From Caproiciproducens sp. CPB-2 (GTDB lineage: Bacteria; Bacillota; Clostridia; Oscillospirales; Acutalibacteraceae), in the NCBI RefSeq assembly GCF_036287215.1, contig NZ_CP142860.1, positions 1,240,001-1,304,000 of the forward strand: DNA of 64,000 nt. Reading direction: 5' to 3'. Shown one piece after another: positions 16,949 to 26,031 of the stretch. The translations under genes were made by a program, and so were the position numbers. Below the pieces are notes generated by a model. The model saw nothing but the letters and a program-made list of their open reading frames with translations, did not search any database and was not told the origin of the DNA. Each line of letters opens with the position of its first letter. Within the stretch, counting starts at the first letter, position 1.

Positions 16949-19096
16949 TTACAGCAAGCCCAGAAGCCTTACGGTGCCGGCAAAGAGGAAACAGATCACC
17001 ATGCCCGCGGCGGTGGGAACCGCGAACGAGACAGCCGTCCATTTCCAGCTCTGCGTTTCCTTCCGGATGGTCAGGCAGGTTGTGGAGCACGGCCAGTGCA
17101 TTAAGGAAAACAGCATGGTGCATACGGCGGTCAGCCAGGTCCACCCATTGCTGAGAAGAAGGTTTTTCAGCTCTTCCAGGCTTCCCAGTTCCAGAATACT
17201 CCCTGTGGACATGTACGCCATGATGATGATCGGCACCACGATTTCATTGGCGGGAAATCCCAGAATAAACGCGAGCAAAATCACCCCGTCCAGCCCCAGA
17301 AGATTTGCGAACGGGTCGAGGAAATTCGAGCAGTGGAGCAGCAGGCTGGCTCCGCCGGCATGGATATTGGCCAGCAGCCAGATAATCAACCCGGCGGGGG
17401 CGGCCACGACCACCGCTCTGCCCAGAACGAACAGGGTGCGGTCGCAGATGGAGCGGACGATCACTTTCCCTATCTGCGGCCTGCGGTAGGGGGGAAGCTC
17501 CAGTGTAAAGGAGGAGGGGATTCCTTTCAGGATGGTGACGGAGAGAAGCTTTGAGATGATAAAGGTCATAAAGATTCCCAGAATGATCGTGCCCGTCAGC
17601 AGGCAGGTGGAGAAAAAGGATTGAAACGGCGCGGAAACCGTTCCGACAAAGAACATGGAGATAATCGCGACCAGGGTGGGGAACCGCCCGTTGCAGGGAA
17701 CAAAGCAGTTGGTAATGGTGGCGATCAGCCTTTCCCGCGGCGAATCGATAATCCGGCATCCCGACACGCCGCACGCGTTGCAGCCGAACCCCATACACAT
17801 GGTCAGCGCCTGTTTTCCGCAGGTGTGGGCTTTTTTGAAATATTTGTCCAGATTGAAGGCGATCCGGGGCAGGTACCCCAAGTCCTCCAGCAGGGTAAAC
17901 AGGGGGAAGAAAATCGCCATGGGCGGCAGCATCACCGATACGACCCACGCAAGCACGCGGTAAATACCCATGACCAGCATGCCGGAAACCCACGAGGGCG
18001 CGCCGATCCGGCTGAAAAACGCGAGCAAAATATCCTGAAAGCGGAACAGGGCATCCGAGAGCAGCGCGGACGGGTAGTTCGCGCCGGTAATGGTGATGTA
18101 AAAAATCAGCATCAGAAGCAGAATCATAATGGGAAAGCCGCTCCATTTGCTGGTCAGTATCCGGTCGATTTTCCGGTCCCTTGCGTTGTAGCTGTCGGAT
18201 TCAAACTTTACCGCGTCGGCGCAGATCCCCTCGGCGGTGATAATCAGGCAGGAAACGATCCGGTCGCGCAGCGCTTCGCCGCTGATGCCGTTTTCCTCCA
18301 GACGCCGTCTGGCCTGCTCGATTTTTGAGGCGACGGGTTCCTCCAGCGCGGGATTGAATCCAAGATAGTCGCTCATGCTTTTGAGAAGGCTTTCGTCGTT
18401 GTCGATCAGCTTCAGCGCCGCCCAGCGGGAATTCAGCTTTTCACCGAGGCATGCTTTCACGGCGGGTTCCACAATGGAGATGGCTTCTTCGATCGGCGCA
18501 ATGTATTTTAATTGAATCGGCCTGATGAAATTTTCCGTTTTCAGGCTGCCGACCGTTTCCATCAGCTTCCCGAGTTTTTTTCCGCTCCGGGCCGTAACGC
18601 CGACGACGGGAACGCCCAGGTCCTTCTGTAAGCTGCCGAAATCAATACGGATGTGTTTCTTTTTTGCTTCGTCCATCAGATTCACACAGACTACAACGTG
18701 GTCGGTGATTTCGATGGTCTGCAGCACCAGGTTCATGTTCCGTTCCAGACAGGTCGCGTCACAGACGACGATGACCGCGTCCGGATTTCCAAAGCAGATA
18801 AAATCCCGCGCTACCTCCTCTTCGGCGGAATGCGCCATCAGGGAATATGTACCGGGAATATCGACCATGATATAGTTGATTCCGTCATAAGAGCATTTTC
18901 CCTGCGCGTTCGTCACGGTTTTGCCCGGCCAGTTGCCGGTGTGCTGGTTCATGCCGGTCAGGGCGTTGAAAACGGTGCTTTTGCCCACATTGGGATTTCC
19001 GGCCAGCGCTACGACCCTGTCGTCGGGATTTTCCCTGTTTATGGTAAGGCCGGAATCGATCCATTTGATCCCGGTCGGGTTTGCCGCCAATCCCAC
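16949..19096 (-). CDS. feoB: FeoB, divergent second system with N-terminal extension
   Basis: About 715 aa. A short N-terminal extension (GLAANPTGIKWIDSG) precedes the G domain with G1 GNPNVGKST, G3 DIPGTYSL and G4 VNLMD. The membrane domain keeps the Gate layout but is altered at the motif corresponding to GFGCSVPAI of system 1, reading GFGCNACGVSGC, and later VPCNGRFPTL, giving extra cysteines. The GTG at 19096 is 8 nt after AAGGAG; GTGs at 19099 and 19105 are also in frame. It pairs with the feoA upstream. Fe(II) is the default substrate; Mn(II) is possible, since Porphyromonas FeoB2 carries Mn. Confidence 0.9.
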   Translation of the reverse strand: MGLAANPTGIKWIDSGLTINRENPDDRVVALAGNPNVGKSTVFNALTGMNQHTGNWPGKTVTNAQGKCSYDGINYIMVDIPGTYSLMAHSAEEEVARDFICFGNPDAVIVVCDATCLERNMNLVLQTIEITDHVVVCVNLMDEAKKKHIRIDFGSLQKDLGVPVVGVTARSGKKLGKLMETVGSLKTENFIRPIQLKYIAPIEEAISIVEPAVKACLGEKLNSRWAALKLIDNDESLLKSMSDYLGFNPALEEPVASKIEQARRRLEENGISGEALRDRIVSCLIITAEGICADAVKFESDSYNARDRKIDRILTSKWSGFPIMILLLMLIFYITITGANYPSALLSDALFRFQDILLAFFSRIGAPSWVSGMLVMGIYRVLAWVVSVMLPPMAIFFPLFTLLEDLGYLPRIAFNLDKYFKKAHTCGKQALTMCMGFGCNACGVSGCRIIDSPRERLIATITNCFVPCNGRFPTLVAIISMFFVGTVSAPFQSFFSTCLLTGTIILGIFMTFIISKLLSVTILKGIPSSFTLELPPYRRPQIGKVIVRSICDRTLFVLGRAVVVAAPAGLIIWLLANIHAGGASLLLHCSNFLDPFANLLGLDGVILLAFILGFPANEIVVPIIIMAYMSTGSILELGSLEELKNLLLSNGWTWLTAVCTMLFSLMHWPCSTTCLTIRKETQSWKWTAVSFAVPTAAGMVICFLFAGTVRLLGLL

Positions 19097-19184
19097 CACA
19101 ATCACTCCTTATCAGTTTTTTATGAAAAGCAATTCTGCAAGCGCAAATTTTCATTTGTATTCGCAGAATTGCATTGAGTCCGGA

Positions 19185-19421
19185 TTAATTCGCGCTGATC
19201 ATCACGTTACTGCTGTCTTCCTGTCTGAGCGCGATGACCGCGCCGCGGATTAAATAGGCAATGGGGTCGCCTGAAGGGCTTTTTTGAAGGCATTCGACCT
19301 GCGTTCCTTCGATCAATCCAATATCCTGAAGCCGCCGTCTCATGCTTCCGGTTGAGCGCAGCTTTTTCACAGTAGCGGTTTGGCCGACCTTTAGGCTGTT
19401 CAACGTACTGATTTCATTCAA
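19185..19421 (-). CDS. feoA: FeoA of system 2
   Basis: 78 aa SH3-like FeoA (MRRRLQDIGLIEGTQVECL, SPSGDPIAYLIRGAVIALR). The start codon is TTG at 19421, 8 nt after AAGGAGG. It precedes feoB2 by about 90 nt on the same strand. The upstream region lacks the 13-bp-arm palindrome found before system 1, so the two systems are likely controlled differently. Confidence 0.92.
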   Translation of the reverse strand: MNEISTLNSLKVGQTATVKKLRSTGSMRRRLQDIGLIEGTQVECLQKSPSGDPIAYLIRGAVIALRQEDSSNVMISAN

Positions 19422-19533
19422 TTCAGAAGCCTCCTTGTATCCTGAATATCGTTCTTTTTGAGTCCCCTTACACTATAATATTGGTGAAAACGATTTTTGT
19501 ACCATTCAGATGACGAATATTCGGCGCAAAACG

Positions 19534-19579
19534 AAAGGAGCAGGGAAGACAGCGATCGGACTGTCTTCCCTGCTCCTTT
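19534..19579 (-). terminator. Terminator of the Dabb-domain gene
   Basis: Perfect 19-bp stem (19534-19552 with 19561-19579), 8-nt loop; on the minus strand it is followed by CGTTTT. It separates the minus-strand Dabb gene from feoA2. Confidence 0.88.
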
Positions 19580-19594
19580 TAAAGAATAAACCTG

Positions 19595-19888
19595 TTAAAT
19601 TTCGTAATCGACGCAGTCCCTGCCGCACACAAGCGAGTGGACGACCTGCTTCACGGCGACGTGCGCGGGGTGGTCCTGATAGTTGTCCTGCGCTTCCCTG
19701 GTGGTGAATTCACAGTACAGAACCAGATCAAAGGTGCCGCCGTTGTAGTTGCGGCCGACTTCAATCGCCGTCAGCCCGTCCACCACGCCCAGCAGCGCTT
19801 TGAACCTTTTTTGCAGGTCCTCCGCGACCGCGTCAATGTTTTTCCTGGCGTCTTTTGTCAGGGTCCATAGGACAATGTGTTTTACCAT
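19595..19888 (-). CDS. Dabb (stress-responsive alpha/beta barrel) domain protein
   Basis: 97 aa, a single dimeric alpha/beta-barrel Dabb domain: starts MVKHIVLWTL, with an LTAIEVGRNYNGGTFDLVLYCEF core and the HPAHVAVKQ segment of the family. Bacterial members have no agreed function. It is a monocistronic gene bounded by a 19-bp-stem terminator and about 50 bp from the PPC gene upstream, so readthrough from the clpB operon is possible. Confidence 0.85.
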   Translation of the reverse strand: MVKHIVLWTLTKDARKNIDAVAEDLQKRFKALLGVVDGLTAIEVGRNYNGGTFDLVLYCEFTTREAQDNYQDHPAHVAVKQVVHSLVCGRDCVDYEI

Positions 19889-19937
19889 GTGATTTTCCTC
19901 ATTCCTTATTATATCATTTTATCTGAGCAAATCATTT

Positions 19938-20357
19938 TTACATATCAAATAAGTTCAATCCTGTAACTTCATCCGGGCGGCGTCCCACGGAACCCTTTAC
20001 GGTATGGATAAACATTTCGCACGTAGCGCTGACGACGGCTTCGTTCAGATGTCCGCCGAAGACATGCCCCTGCGCGTCGGCAAAATTGGCATGCAGGTGC
20101 AGATACACTTCTCCGTCTTTTTCCGTGACATTTCCGGTCAGTGCGGTCATTTCCATTTCCCCGTCAAGGGTGTTGGAATAATACTTTTTTTCCCCGACAC
20201 GGTAAAGGCCCACGACCGCGTGACCCACCGCGCCAAGGGCGGTAACGCTGGCAAGCCCGACATTTTCCTTCTCACAGATAGCCTTCAGGCTCTGGATAAT
20301 TTCCTCGCCGCGGTCGATCCGGGCCACGATGGTGTCTCCGAAAATCCTGTACGTCAT
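19938..20357 (-). CDS. PPC/DUF296-domain protein
   Basis: 139 aa. The whole protein is a PPC (DUF296) domain: ALGAVGHAVVGLY, HLHANFADAQGHVFGGHL and EMFIH motifs, as in bacterial stand-alone versions of the plant AT-hook PPC domain. The HLH...GHxxGGH histidines look like a metal site. The role in bacteria is not established. The start overlaps the clpB stop by 4 nt (ATGA), so it is translationally coupled to the disaggregase. Confidence 0.85.
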   Translation of the reverse strand: MTYRIFGDTIVARIDRGEEIIQSLKAICEKENVGLASVTALGAVGHAVVGLYRVGEKKYYSNTLDGEMEMTALTGNVTEKDGEVYLHLHANFADAQGHVFGGHLNEAVVSATCEMFIHTVKGSVGRRPDEVTGLNLFDM

Positions 20358-22978
20358 GATGGTTCATTCCCCGTTTCCTTTTCTTTTATAATAAGCTTAC
20401 TGCCATCGTAATCGATTGTCAACGTTGTTTTGGGCTTTAAATCATGGGAGATGATGGCCTTTGCGATCAAGGTCTCCACCTTGCTCTGAATCAGCCTTTT
20501 CAGCGGACGGGCGCCGTAAACGGGGTCATAGCCCTGATCCACGACGTACTCTTTGGCGGCGGGCGTCAGCTTTACGCCGAGCTGTTTTTCTTCCAGACGC
20601 TTCTGCAGGTCCTCGATCAGAAGATCGACGATCCGGTCGATTTCCGGTCTGGTCAGCGGCTTGTAGAAGACGATTTCGTCCAGACGGTTTAAGAATTCCG
20701 GGCGGAACTGCTGCCTGAGCATGGCGTGTACCTGCGATTTGGCTTCCCCGCTGATTTGCCCGTCCGACTGTATCCCTTCCAGAATCGTGCTGGAGCCCAG
20801 ATTGGAGGTGAGGATGATGATGGTGTTTTTAAAATCCACCGTCCTGCCCTGGGAGTCGGTGATTCTGCCGTCGTCCAAAACCTGCAGCAGAATATTGAAC
20901 ACGTCGGGATGCGCCTTTTCTACCTCGTCGAACAGCACGACGGAGTACGGGTGCCGGCGCACCGCTTCCGTCAGCTGGCCGCCCTCCTCGTAGCCGACGT
21001 AGCCCGGAGGCGCCCCGATCAGGCGGGACACCGAGTATTTTTCCATGTATTCGGTCATATCGATGCGCACCATGTTGTGCTCGTCGTCAAACAGCGCCTG
21101 TGCCAGCGCTTTGGCCAGCTCGGTTTTGCCTACGCCGGTGGGGCCGAGGAACAGGAACGAGCCGATCGGCCGGTTGGGGTCCTGAATGCCCGCGCGGGAG
21201 CGGAGAATGGCTTCCGTTACTTTTTCCACGGCCTCGTCCTGCCCGATCACCCTTTCGTGCAGGATGTCGTCCAGCCTCAGAAGCTTTTCGCGCTCTCCTT
21301 CCATCAGCCTGGAAACCGGGATACCGGTCCAGCGCCCGATGATCTTCGCAATCTCCTCGTCGGTGACCCTGTCGCGCAGCAGGGAGTCGGAAGCCTGCGT
21401 CCGTTCCGCAATCTGTTCCTCCGCTTCCAGCTGCCTGGTCAGCTCGGGGAGCTTGCCGTATTTGTATTCCGCCGCTTTGTTCAGGTCATAGCTGCGTTCC
21501 GCTTTTTCAATTTCCGCATTGACCTTTTCGATTTCTTCGCGCAACTTCTGGACCTTGGAAATAGCCTGCTTTTCGTTTTCCCATTTTGCTTTCATTTCCT
21601 TGAACTGTGCGCGCAGGTCGGCCAGCTCCTTCTGGATTTCCTTCAGATGCTTCTGGGAAAGGGAGTCGGTCTCCTTTTTCAGCGCCGCTTCCTCAATTTC
21701 ATGCTGCATGATTTTCCGGGAAATCTCATCGAGCTCCGCCGGCATTGAATCGATTTCCGTGCGGACCATCGCGCAGGCTTCATCCACCAGGTCGATCGCC
21801 TTGTCCGGCAGGAACCGGTCGGAGATGTACCGGTTGGAAAGCACGGCGGCCGCAATCAGCGCCTGATCCTGAATTTTGACGCCGTGGAAAACCTCGTACC
21901 GTTCCTTCAGCCCGCGCAGGATGGAAATGGTGTCCGCCACGCTGGGCTCTTCCACCATGACCGGCTGGAAACGCCGTTCCAGCGCCGCGTCCTTTTCAAT
22001 GTACTGGTGGTACTCGTTCAGGGTGGTGGCGCCGATACAGTGCAGCTCGCCGCGCGCAAGCATGGGCTTTAAAATATTGCCCGCGTCCATGGAGCCTTCG
22101 GTTTTGCCCGCGCCCACAATGGTGTGCAGCTCGTCGATAAACAGAAGGATCCTGCCGTCGCTCTTTTTGACCTCGTTCAGGACGGCCTTGAGCCTTTCCT
22201 CAAACTCGCCGCGGAACTTTGCCCCGGCGATCAGCGCGCCCATGTCCAGGGAGAACAGCTTGCGCTCCTTCAGGTTGTTCGGCACATCCCCGCGCACAAT
22301 GCGGATGGCAAGGCCCTCGGCGATGGCCGTTTTACCCACGCCGGGCTCGCCGATCAGGACGGGGTTGTTTTTGCTTTTGCGGGAAAGGATGCGGATGACG
22401 TTGCGGATTTCGGAGTCCCTGCCGATGACCGGGTCCAGCTTGTGGTTTTTCGCCAGCTCCACCAGATCCTGCCCGTACTTGGAAAGCGAATCGTAGGTTT
22501 CCTCCGGGGTGTCGCTTGTCACCCGGGTATTGCCGCGCACAGTGGACAGCGCGGCGAGAAATTTGTTTTTGCTGATGCCGAAGGTGTTGAAAACGGTCTG
22601 TACCCCGGCGTTCGGGTGGTTCAGGAGGGCCAGCAGAATATGTTCAACCGAGACGTATTCGTCCTTCATGCGCTCGGCTTCCTTTTCCGCGCCGACCAGC
22701 GCCGCGTCCACATCCGCCGAAACATAGACTTTTCCCGGCTCGCGTCCCGGACCGGTCACGCCGGGCAGCTTCGCGGCCTGCTGTTCCACGCTGCGCAGAA
22801 CGGCTTCCGGCTGGATATCCATCTTTTTAAAAAGCTGGGGGATCAGGCCGTTTTCCTGCGTCAGAAGCGCCTGCAGCAAGTGTTCTTCCTCGATCTGCAT
22901 ATTATTGTGTTCAATCGCGATATTCTGCGCTTCCTGGATAGCCTCCAGTGATTTTTGGGTAAATTTCTGAGCGTTCAT
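20354..22978 (-). CDS. clpB: ClpB protein disaggregase
   Basis: 874 aa Hsp100 AAA+ chaperone that threads aggregated proteins through its hexameric pore with DnaK help. Domains in order: Clp N-domain (about 1-145), AAA1 with Walker [10 protein letters not shown] and DELHT Walker B, a coiled-coil middle domain (about 410-525), AAA2 with GPTGVGKTE and FDEVEKAH, and the C-terminal small domain. A GAGGAGG site precedes the ATG. No CIRCE element or tandem GGTCAAA CtsR box is seen upstream; instead the gene follows a ribbon-helix-helix protein gene by 30 nt. Confidence 0.96.
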   Translation of the reverse strand: MNAQKFTQKSLEAIQEAQNIAIEHNNMQIEEEHLLQALLTQENGLIPQLFKKMDIQPEAVLRSVEQQAAKLPGVTGPGREPGKVYVSADVDAALVGAEKEAERMKDEYVSVEHILLALLNHPNAGVQTVFNTFGISKNKFLAALSTVRGNTRVTSDTPEETYDSLSKYGQDLVELAKNHKLDPVIGRDSEIRNVIRILSRKSKNNPVLIGEPGVGKTAIAEGLAIRIVRGDVPNNLKERKLFSLDMGALIAGAKFRGEFEERLKAVLNEVKKSDGRILLFIDELHTIVGAGKTEGSMDAGNILKPMLARGELHCIGATTLNEYHQYIEKDAALERRFQPVMVEEPSVADTISILRGLKERYEVFHGVKIQDQALIAAAVLSNRYISDRFLPDKAIDLVDEACAMVRTEIDSMPAELDEISRKIMQHEIEEAALKKETDSLSQKHLKEIQKELADLRAQFKEMKAKWENEKQAISKVQKLREEIEKVNAEIEKAERSYDLNKAAEYKYGKLPELTRQLEAEEQIAERTQASDSLLRDRVTDEEIAKIIGRWTGIPVSRLMEGEREKLLRLDDILHERVIGQDEAVEKVTEAILRSRAGIQDPNRPIGSFLFLGPTGVGKTELAKALAQALFDDEHNMVRIDMTEYMEKYSVSRLIGAPPGYVGYEEGGQLTEAVRRHPYSVVLFDEVEKAHPDVFNILLQVLDDGRITDSQGRTVDFKNTIIILTSNLGSSTILEGIQSDGQISGEAKSQVHAMLRQQFRPEFLNRLDEIVFYKPLTRPEIDRIVDLLIEDLQKRLEEKQLGVKLTPAAKEYVVDQGYDPVYGARPLKRLIQSKVETLIAKAIISHDLKPKTTLTIDYDGSKLIIKEKETGNEPS

Positions 22979-23008
22979 AAAATCAAACCTCCTCGCTCAT
23001 CTTCGGTG

Positions 23009-23683
23009 CTATATGATGACACCGCTTTTTCTATATTGAAGATATTTCTTTTCAAGAGCTGCAAGGGCCTTCTCCGGTTCGTCCAGATGGGCAAAGTACA
23101 GTTTCATACAGGTATCGAATACATGAATATAATCCGAAATCGCGGCCGCGATGGCTTCGTTTGTCTGCCGGGCGCTGTCCTGCGGCAGCAGAAACTGCCG
23201 TGCGCACTTTCCGGGCGTAATTTCGCAGAAAACCTCTCCGTGCGGGAATAGGGAACCGATATATTTGTTTTCCAATGCAAACCAGAAATCAAAAAAATCG
23301 TTTAGAATTTCAATCAGCTGCCGGCTCTGCGTTCTCATCGAAACGCGCAGCTCGCCCACCGTTGGCCCGCACGTCCGGTACAGCTCCAACATATAACGGA
23401 CAGTAGGCTTGTATCGGTACCTTAATGCGCTACGGATAGAGATCATCGCGTCGCTGGGCTGGAGCTGTACCTGAAAGCTTTCCCAGTCGGACATCATCTG
23501 CTCTACGCCTTCAAAAATATCCCGCATGCGCATTTCGGGGGTGGAGTACGAACAGTATTCGGCCAGAATCTGATTGATCAGATTGCTGCGGCTCGTCTTC
23601 TTTTCATATGCAATCTTGTCTATGGCGTCTACAACATCATCGATCAGTACCAGGCTGTATACGCTTTTTCCCATGATGCTCAT
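23009..23683 (-). CDS. Ribbon-helix-helix-like protein upstream of clpB, unknown function
   Basis: 224 aa. The first 50 residues (YSLVLIDDVVDAIDKIAYEKKTSRSNLINQILAEY, taken in parts) have the beta-strand plus two-helix pattern of Arc/CopG ribbon-helix-helix DNA-binding proteins. The remaining 170 residues are mostly helical, rich in aromatic residues, and I recognise no family. It is the first gene of the operon RHH-clpB-PPC. Promoter repeats upstream (23884-23923) are the kind of short tandem sites RHH proteins bind, so autoregulation and control of clpB is a reasonable inference. ATG at 23674 is an alternative start. Confidence 0.7.
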   Translation of the reverse strand: MSIMGKSVYSLVLIDDVVDAIDKIAYEKKTSRSNLINQILAEYCSYSTPEMRMRDIFEGVEQMMSDWESFQVQLQPSDAMISIRSALRYRYKPTVRYMLELYRTCGPTVGELRVSMRTQSRQLIEILNDFFDFWFALENKYIGSLFPHGEVFCEITPGKCARQFLLPQDSARQTNEAIAAAISDYIHVFDTCMKLYFAHLDEPEKALAALEKKYLQYRKSGVII

Positions 23684-23741
23684 CCCAATCCAATTTGTTG
23701 TTGCGTGTATTCCTGCTCAGGCAGCCGGTCAGGCCATACAG

Positions 23742-23795
23742 CTCCCTTAGGCGCCCTCTTTGAGGGAACCGGCAGGCAAAGCCTGACTGAGGGAG
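23742..23795. repeat. Small cruciform (three-way-junction) repeat element
   Basis: Outer stem CTCCCTTAG with CTGAGGGAG (one mismatch), enclosing two perfect hairpins: CCCTC-TTT-GAGGG and CAGGC-AAA-GCCTG. The wording resembles small palindromic repeats scattered in Oscillospiraceae genomes (from memory, not searched). It lies in the predicted 5' leader of the RHH-clpB transcript. Confidence 0.7.
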
Positions 23796-23882
23796 TTTTA
23801 CGGAAACTTCCTGCGGTTCCCATTCCCTTCGGTGCGCCGGGCGCGGACCCGCCGGTAAAACCTCTTCAATTCCTTTATTAAC

Positions 23883-23910
23883 ATTATATACATGTTATAT
23901 AATTTGTCAA
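23883..23910 (-). promoter_or_regulatory. Promoter of the RHH-clpB-PPC operon
   Basis: On the minus strand, TTGACA (23910-23905), 16-bp spacer, TATAAT (23888-23883). The start site would be about 190 nt upstream of the RHH gene, giving a long leader that includes the cruciform repeat. Confidence 0.75.
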
Positions 23911-23923
23911 TAAGATTATATAA
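23884..23923. promoter_or_regulatory. Phased TTATATA repeats over the RHH-clpB promoter
   Basis: TTATATA at 23884, TTATATAA at 23895 and TTATATAA at 23916: spacings of 11 and 21 bp, one and two helical turns, covering the -10, the spacer and the region upstream of the -35. Ribbon-helix-helix repressors commonly bind such short phased repeats. Confidence 0.6.
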
Positions 23924-24056
23924 TTTTAATTACAAAATTTAAGCCCGGAAAATTTCAAATTTTCCTATGGGAAATTTGAATTGTAATTTGGGGAATTTTG
24001 TAGTATTCTAAAATAGAAATCGGTTTCCCATCCAACTTTTGTTAGGCGGTGTACGA

Positions 24057-25625
24057 TTGAAGAAACAATTCGGAAGAAATGATACAAAATCTGTTTTTAT
24101 GGCCGCTGTTTCCCTTGGGCTTGTCTGCCTGAGCGCGATTGTCAACGCGATCAGCCTTTATCATATGCTGAATGCTTCCGCCCAGCCGTACCTCAGGGGG
24201 ATTTCCAGAGAGCTCATGGCCCGGGAAGCGGTTCTTGCGGGCGCGACGGTACTGGCTTACTGCGGATTTCTTCTCTATATTTTTCACGGGCACAGGCAGA
24301 GCGAGAGCAAGCTGGAAAAGATGGCTTATTACGATAGTCTTACCGGCATCTCCAATATCTATAAATTTGAAATGGATGTGGGGGATAAGCTCGGCAGGAA
24401 TCCTGCCGGCAAGTATTGCATCCTCGTTTTTGATATCAATAAGCTGGCGGTGATCAATGATATTTACGGCCATCAGACGGTGGACCAGCTTCTTTGCCGC
24501 CTTTCGCGGGCACTGACCGACGTTCTGAAGGAAGGGGAGCTGTGCTCCAGGAGCAAGGACGGCTCGTTTCTGGCGTTTGTGCGGTGCGGAAACGATCAGG
24601 AAGCCCTTGATTTTATCCGCTGTTTTACCGCGAGGGCGCATCAGCTGAGCAATGTGAATTTTATAGAAAAACAGGCTTTTACATTTGGAATTTACAGAAT
24701 TTCGGATAAAAACATTTCCGTCAGAAAAATGATCGACCGGGCAAATCTTGCGCGCGAAGCCGTTGCGGGCGGCCTCGGCGGTAACTACGCCTTCTTTGAT
24801 GAGGCCATGCGCAGGGAAATGAAGCGAAATAGGGAAATAGAGGAGCAGATGGAGGAAGCGCTCCGGGAAAACCAGTTTACGGTATATTATCAGCCGAAAT
24901 ACAGTCTGCCGGAGGGGACCGTTTGCGCAGCGGAAGCTTTGGTACGCTGGAACAGCCCGAAATACGGCATGCTTCAGCCGAACGACTTTATTCCCATCTT
25001 TGAAAAGAACGGTTCCGTGATCGACCTTGATCTCAATATTCTGGAGCAGGTCTGCAGGCAGCAGCGCAAGTGGCTTGACCTGGGGCTGGACCCTCTGCCG
25101 GTTTCCATCAACATTTCAAGAACGGATTTATACAGGGCAGATTTTGTGGACAGCATCTGCCAGCCGCTGATTCAACATGAAATTCCGCCGAATCTGATAG
25201 AACTCGAACTGACGGAGAGCGCCGTTTTTGATAATATCCGGCTCTTTGTCACTTTGACAGACGAGCTTCACCGGATCGGATTCCGGCTTTCCATGGACGA
25301 TTTCGGTACGGGATATTCCTCGCTGAACACCCTGAAATGCTTAAACCTGGACACGCTGAAGCTGGACCGCGGTTTTTTCCTTGTCAGCGACGAACAGGAG
25401 CAGCGTCGGTCGGAAATCATCGTAAATCATATTATTGCCATGACAAAACAGTTGAACATTACTACCGTCGCGGAAGGGATCGAGACGGAACAGCAGGTAG
25501 ATTTCCTGAAAAAAGCGGGATGCGATGCGATCCAGGGCTTTTATTTCGCGAAACCGATGCCGGTCGGGGAGTATGAGAAACTGGTTTGGGAACAGGAATA
25601 CGACAACGGCAGGGCCGGCGCTTGA
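24057..25625 (+). CDS. Membrane GGDEF-EAL protein, probable c-di-GMP phosphodiesterase
   Basis: About 522 aa. Two N-terminal membrane helices (residues about 15-35 and 60-80) are followed by a GGDEF domain whose signature is lost (SKDGS in place of GGDEF), and an EAL domain with intact AEALVRW, DDFGTG and EGIE motifs. It should therefore degrade rather than make c-di-GMP, with the GGDEF relic possibly sensing GTP. The start chosen is TTG 24057, 7 nt after AGGCGG; TTG at 24039 is an alternative. No sensory domain other than the short membrane region is seen. Confidence 0.85.
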   Translation: MKKQFGRNDTKSVFMAAVSLGLVCLSAIVNAISLYHMLNASAQPYLRGISRELMAREAVLAGATVLAYCGFLLYIFHGHRQSESKLEKMAYYDSLTGISNIYKFEMDVGDKLGRNPAGKYCILVFDINKLAVINDIYGHQTVDQLLCRLSRALTDVLKEGELCSRSKDGSFLAFVRCGNDQEALDFIRCFTARAHQLSNVNFIEKQAFTFGIYRISDKNISVRKMIDRANLAREAVAGGLGGNYAFFDEAMRREMKRNREIEEQMEEALRENQFTVYYQPKYSLPEGTVCAAEALVRWNSPKYGMLQPNDFIPIFEKNGSVIDLDLNILEQVCRQQRKWLDLGLDPLPVSINISRTDLYRADFVDSICQPLIQHEIPPNLIELELTESAVFDNIRLFVTLTDELHRIGFRLSMDDFGTGYSSLNTLKCLNLDTLKLDRGFFLVSDEQEQRRSEIIVNHIIAMTKQLNITTVAEGIETEQQVDFLKKAGCDAIQGFYFAKPMPVGEYEKLVWEQEYDNGRAGA

Positions 25626-25680
25626 GCGCCAGCCCTGCCGCAGCTTTATCGATGCCTGACAGGCTTTTTTACTTTTTTTT
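25607..25680 (+). terminator. Terminator of the GGDEF-EAL gene
   Basis: A strong stem (CGGCAGGGC ... GCCCTGCCG) spans the stop codon, followed by a short GCC/GGC hairpin and two long T runs at 25665-25680. Confidence 0.8.
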
Positions 25681-25682
25681 GG

Positions 25683-26027
25683 TCAATACAGGTCTTTGCC
25701 GCTGAGCTTTTCCGTCCAAAGTTCGTACAGAGTATCGATATCCTGTGCAAATTCATCCAAAGTTTGAGTTTCCTTCTTTGCCAGCTCCTCCAGAACCTCG
25801 AAGCGAAAGGCGTCGCTTCCGTATTTCCGCCAGTCGTCCCGCAGCTTTAAGTTCATACATCCGTCCGTTTTCTGAGAAAACTCGAACCGGTTTTTGCTGC
25901 CCTGCAGGTCGTTAGCCGACAAGACCAGCATTTTGCCAGTCGCACTGTTTACAACCGCGTATACGCCGCCGGTGATTTTGCGTTCCTTATATCTTGCGGT
26001 CAGTTCCTTTTTGCTTTGCTTGTCCAT
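25683..26027 (-). CDS. GIY-YIG nuclease-like small protein
   Basis: 114 aa. The GGVYAVVNSATGKMLV stretch near residue 20 matches a degenerate GIY motif, and WRKYGSDAFRFEVLEEL matches the conserved second part of small stand-alone GIY-YIG proteins. The N-terminus is Lys-rich. Whether it retains nuclease activity is unclear because the second YIG element is weak. It is separated from the preceding DUF gene by only 4 nt, so the two form an operon. Confidence 0.7.
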   Translation of the reverse strand: MDKQSKKELTARYKERKITGGVYAVVNSATGKMLVLSANDLQGSKNRFEFSQKTDGCMNLKLRDDWRKYGSDAFRFEVLEELAKKETQTLDEFAQDIDTLYELWTEKLSGKDLY

Positions 26028-26031
26028 CTTT

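Larger units (their letters stand above)
23684..24056. other. Divergent control region between the RHH-clpB operon and the GGDEF-EAL gene
   Basis: 373 bp. From left to right it contains a three-way-junction repeat (23742-23795), a minus-strand promoter with phased TTATATA repeats (23883-23923), and an A+T-rich inverted repeat (23954-23980, TTCAAATTTTCC with GGGAAATTTGAA) close to the plus-strand gene. Confidence 0.7.

Noticed and set aside
22979..23010. CtsR or CIRCE site before clpB
   Set aside because: Neither the tandem GGTCAAA nor the TTAGCACTC inverted repeat is found here or in the operon promoter region.
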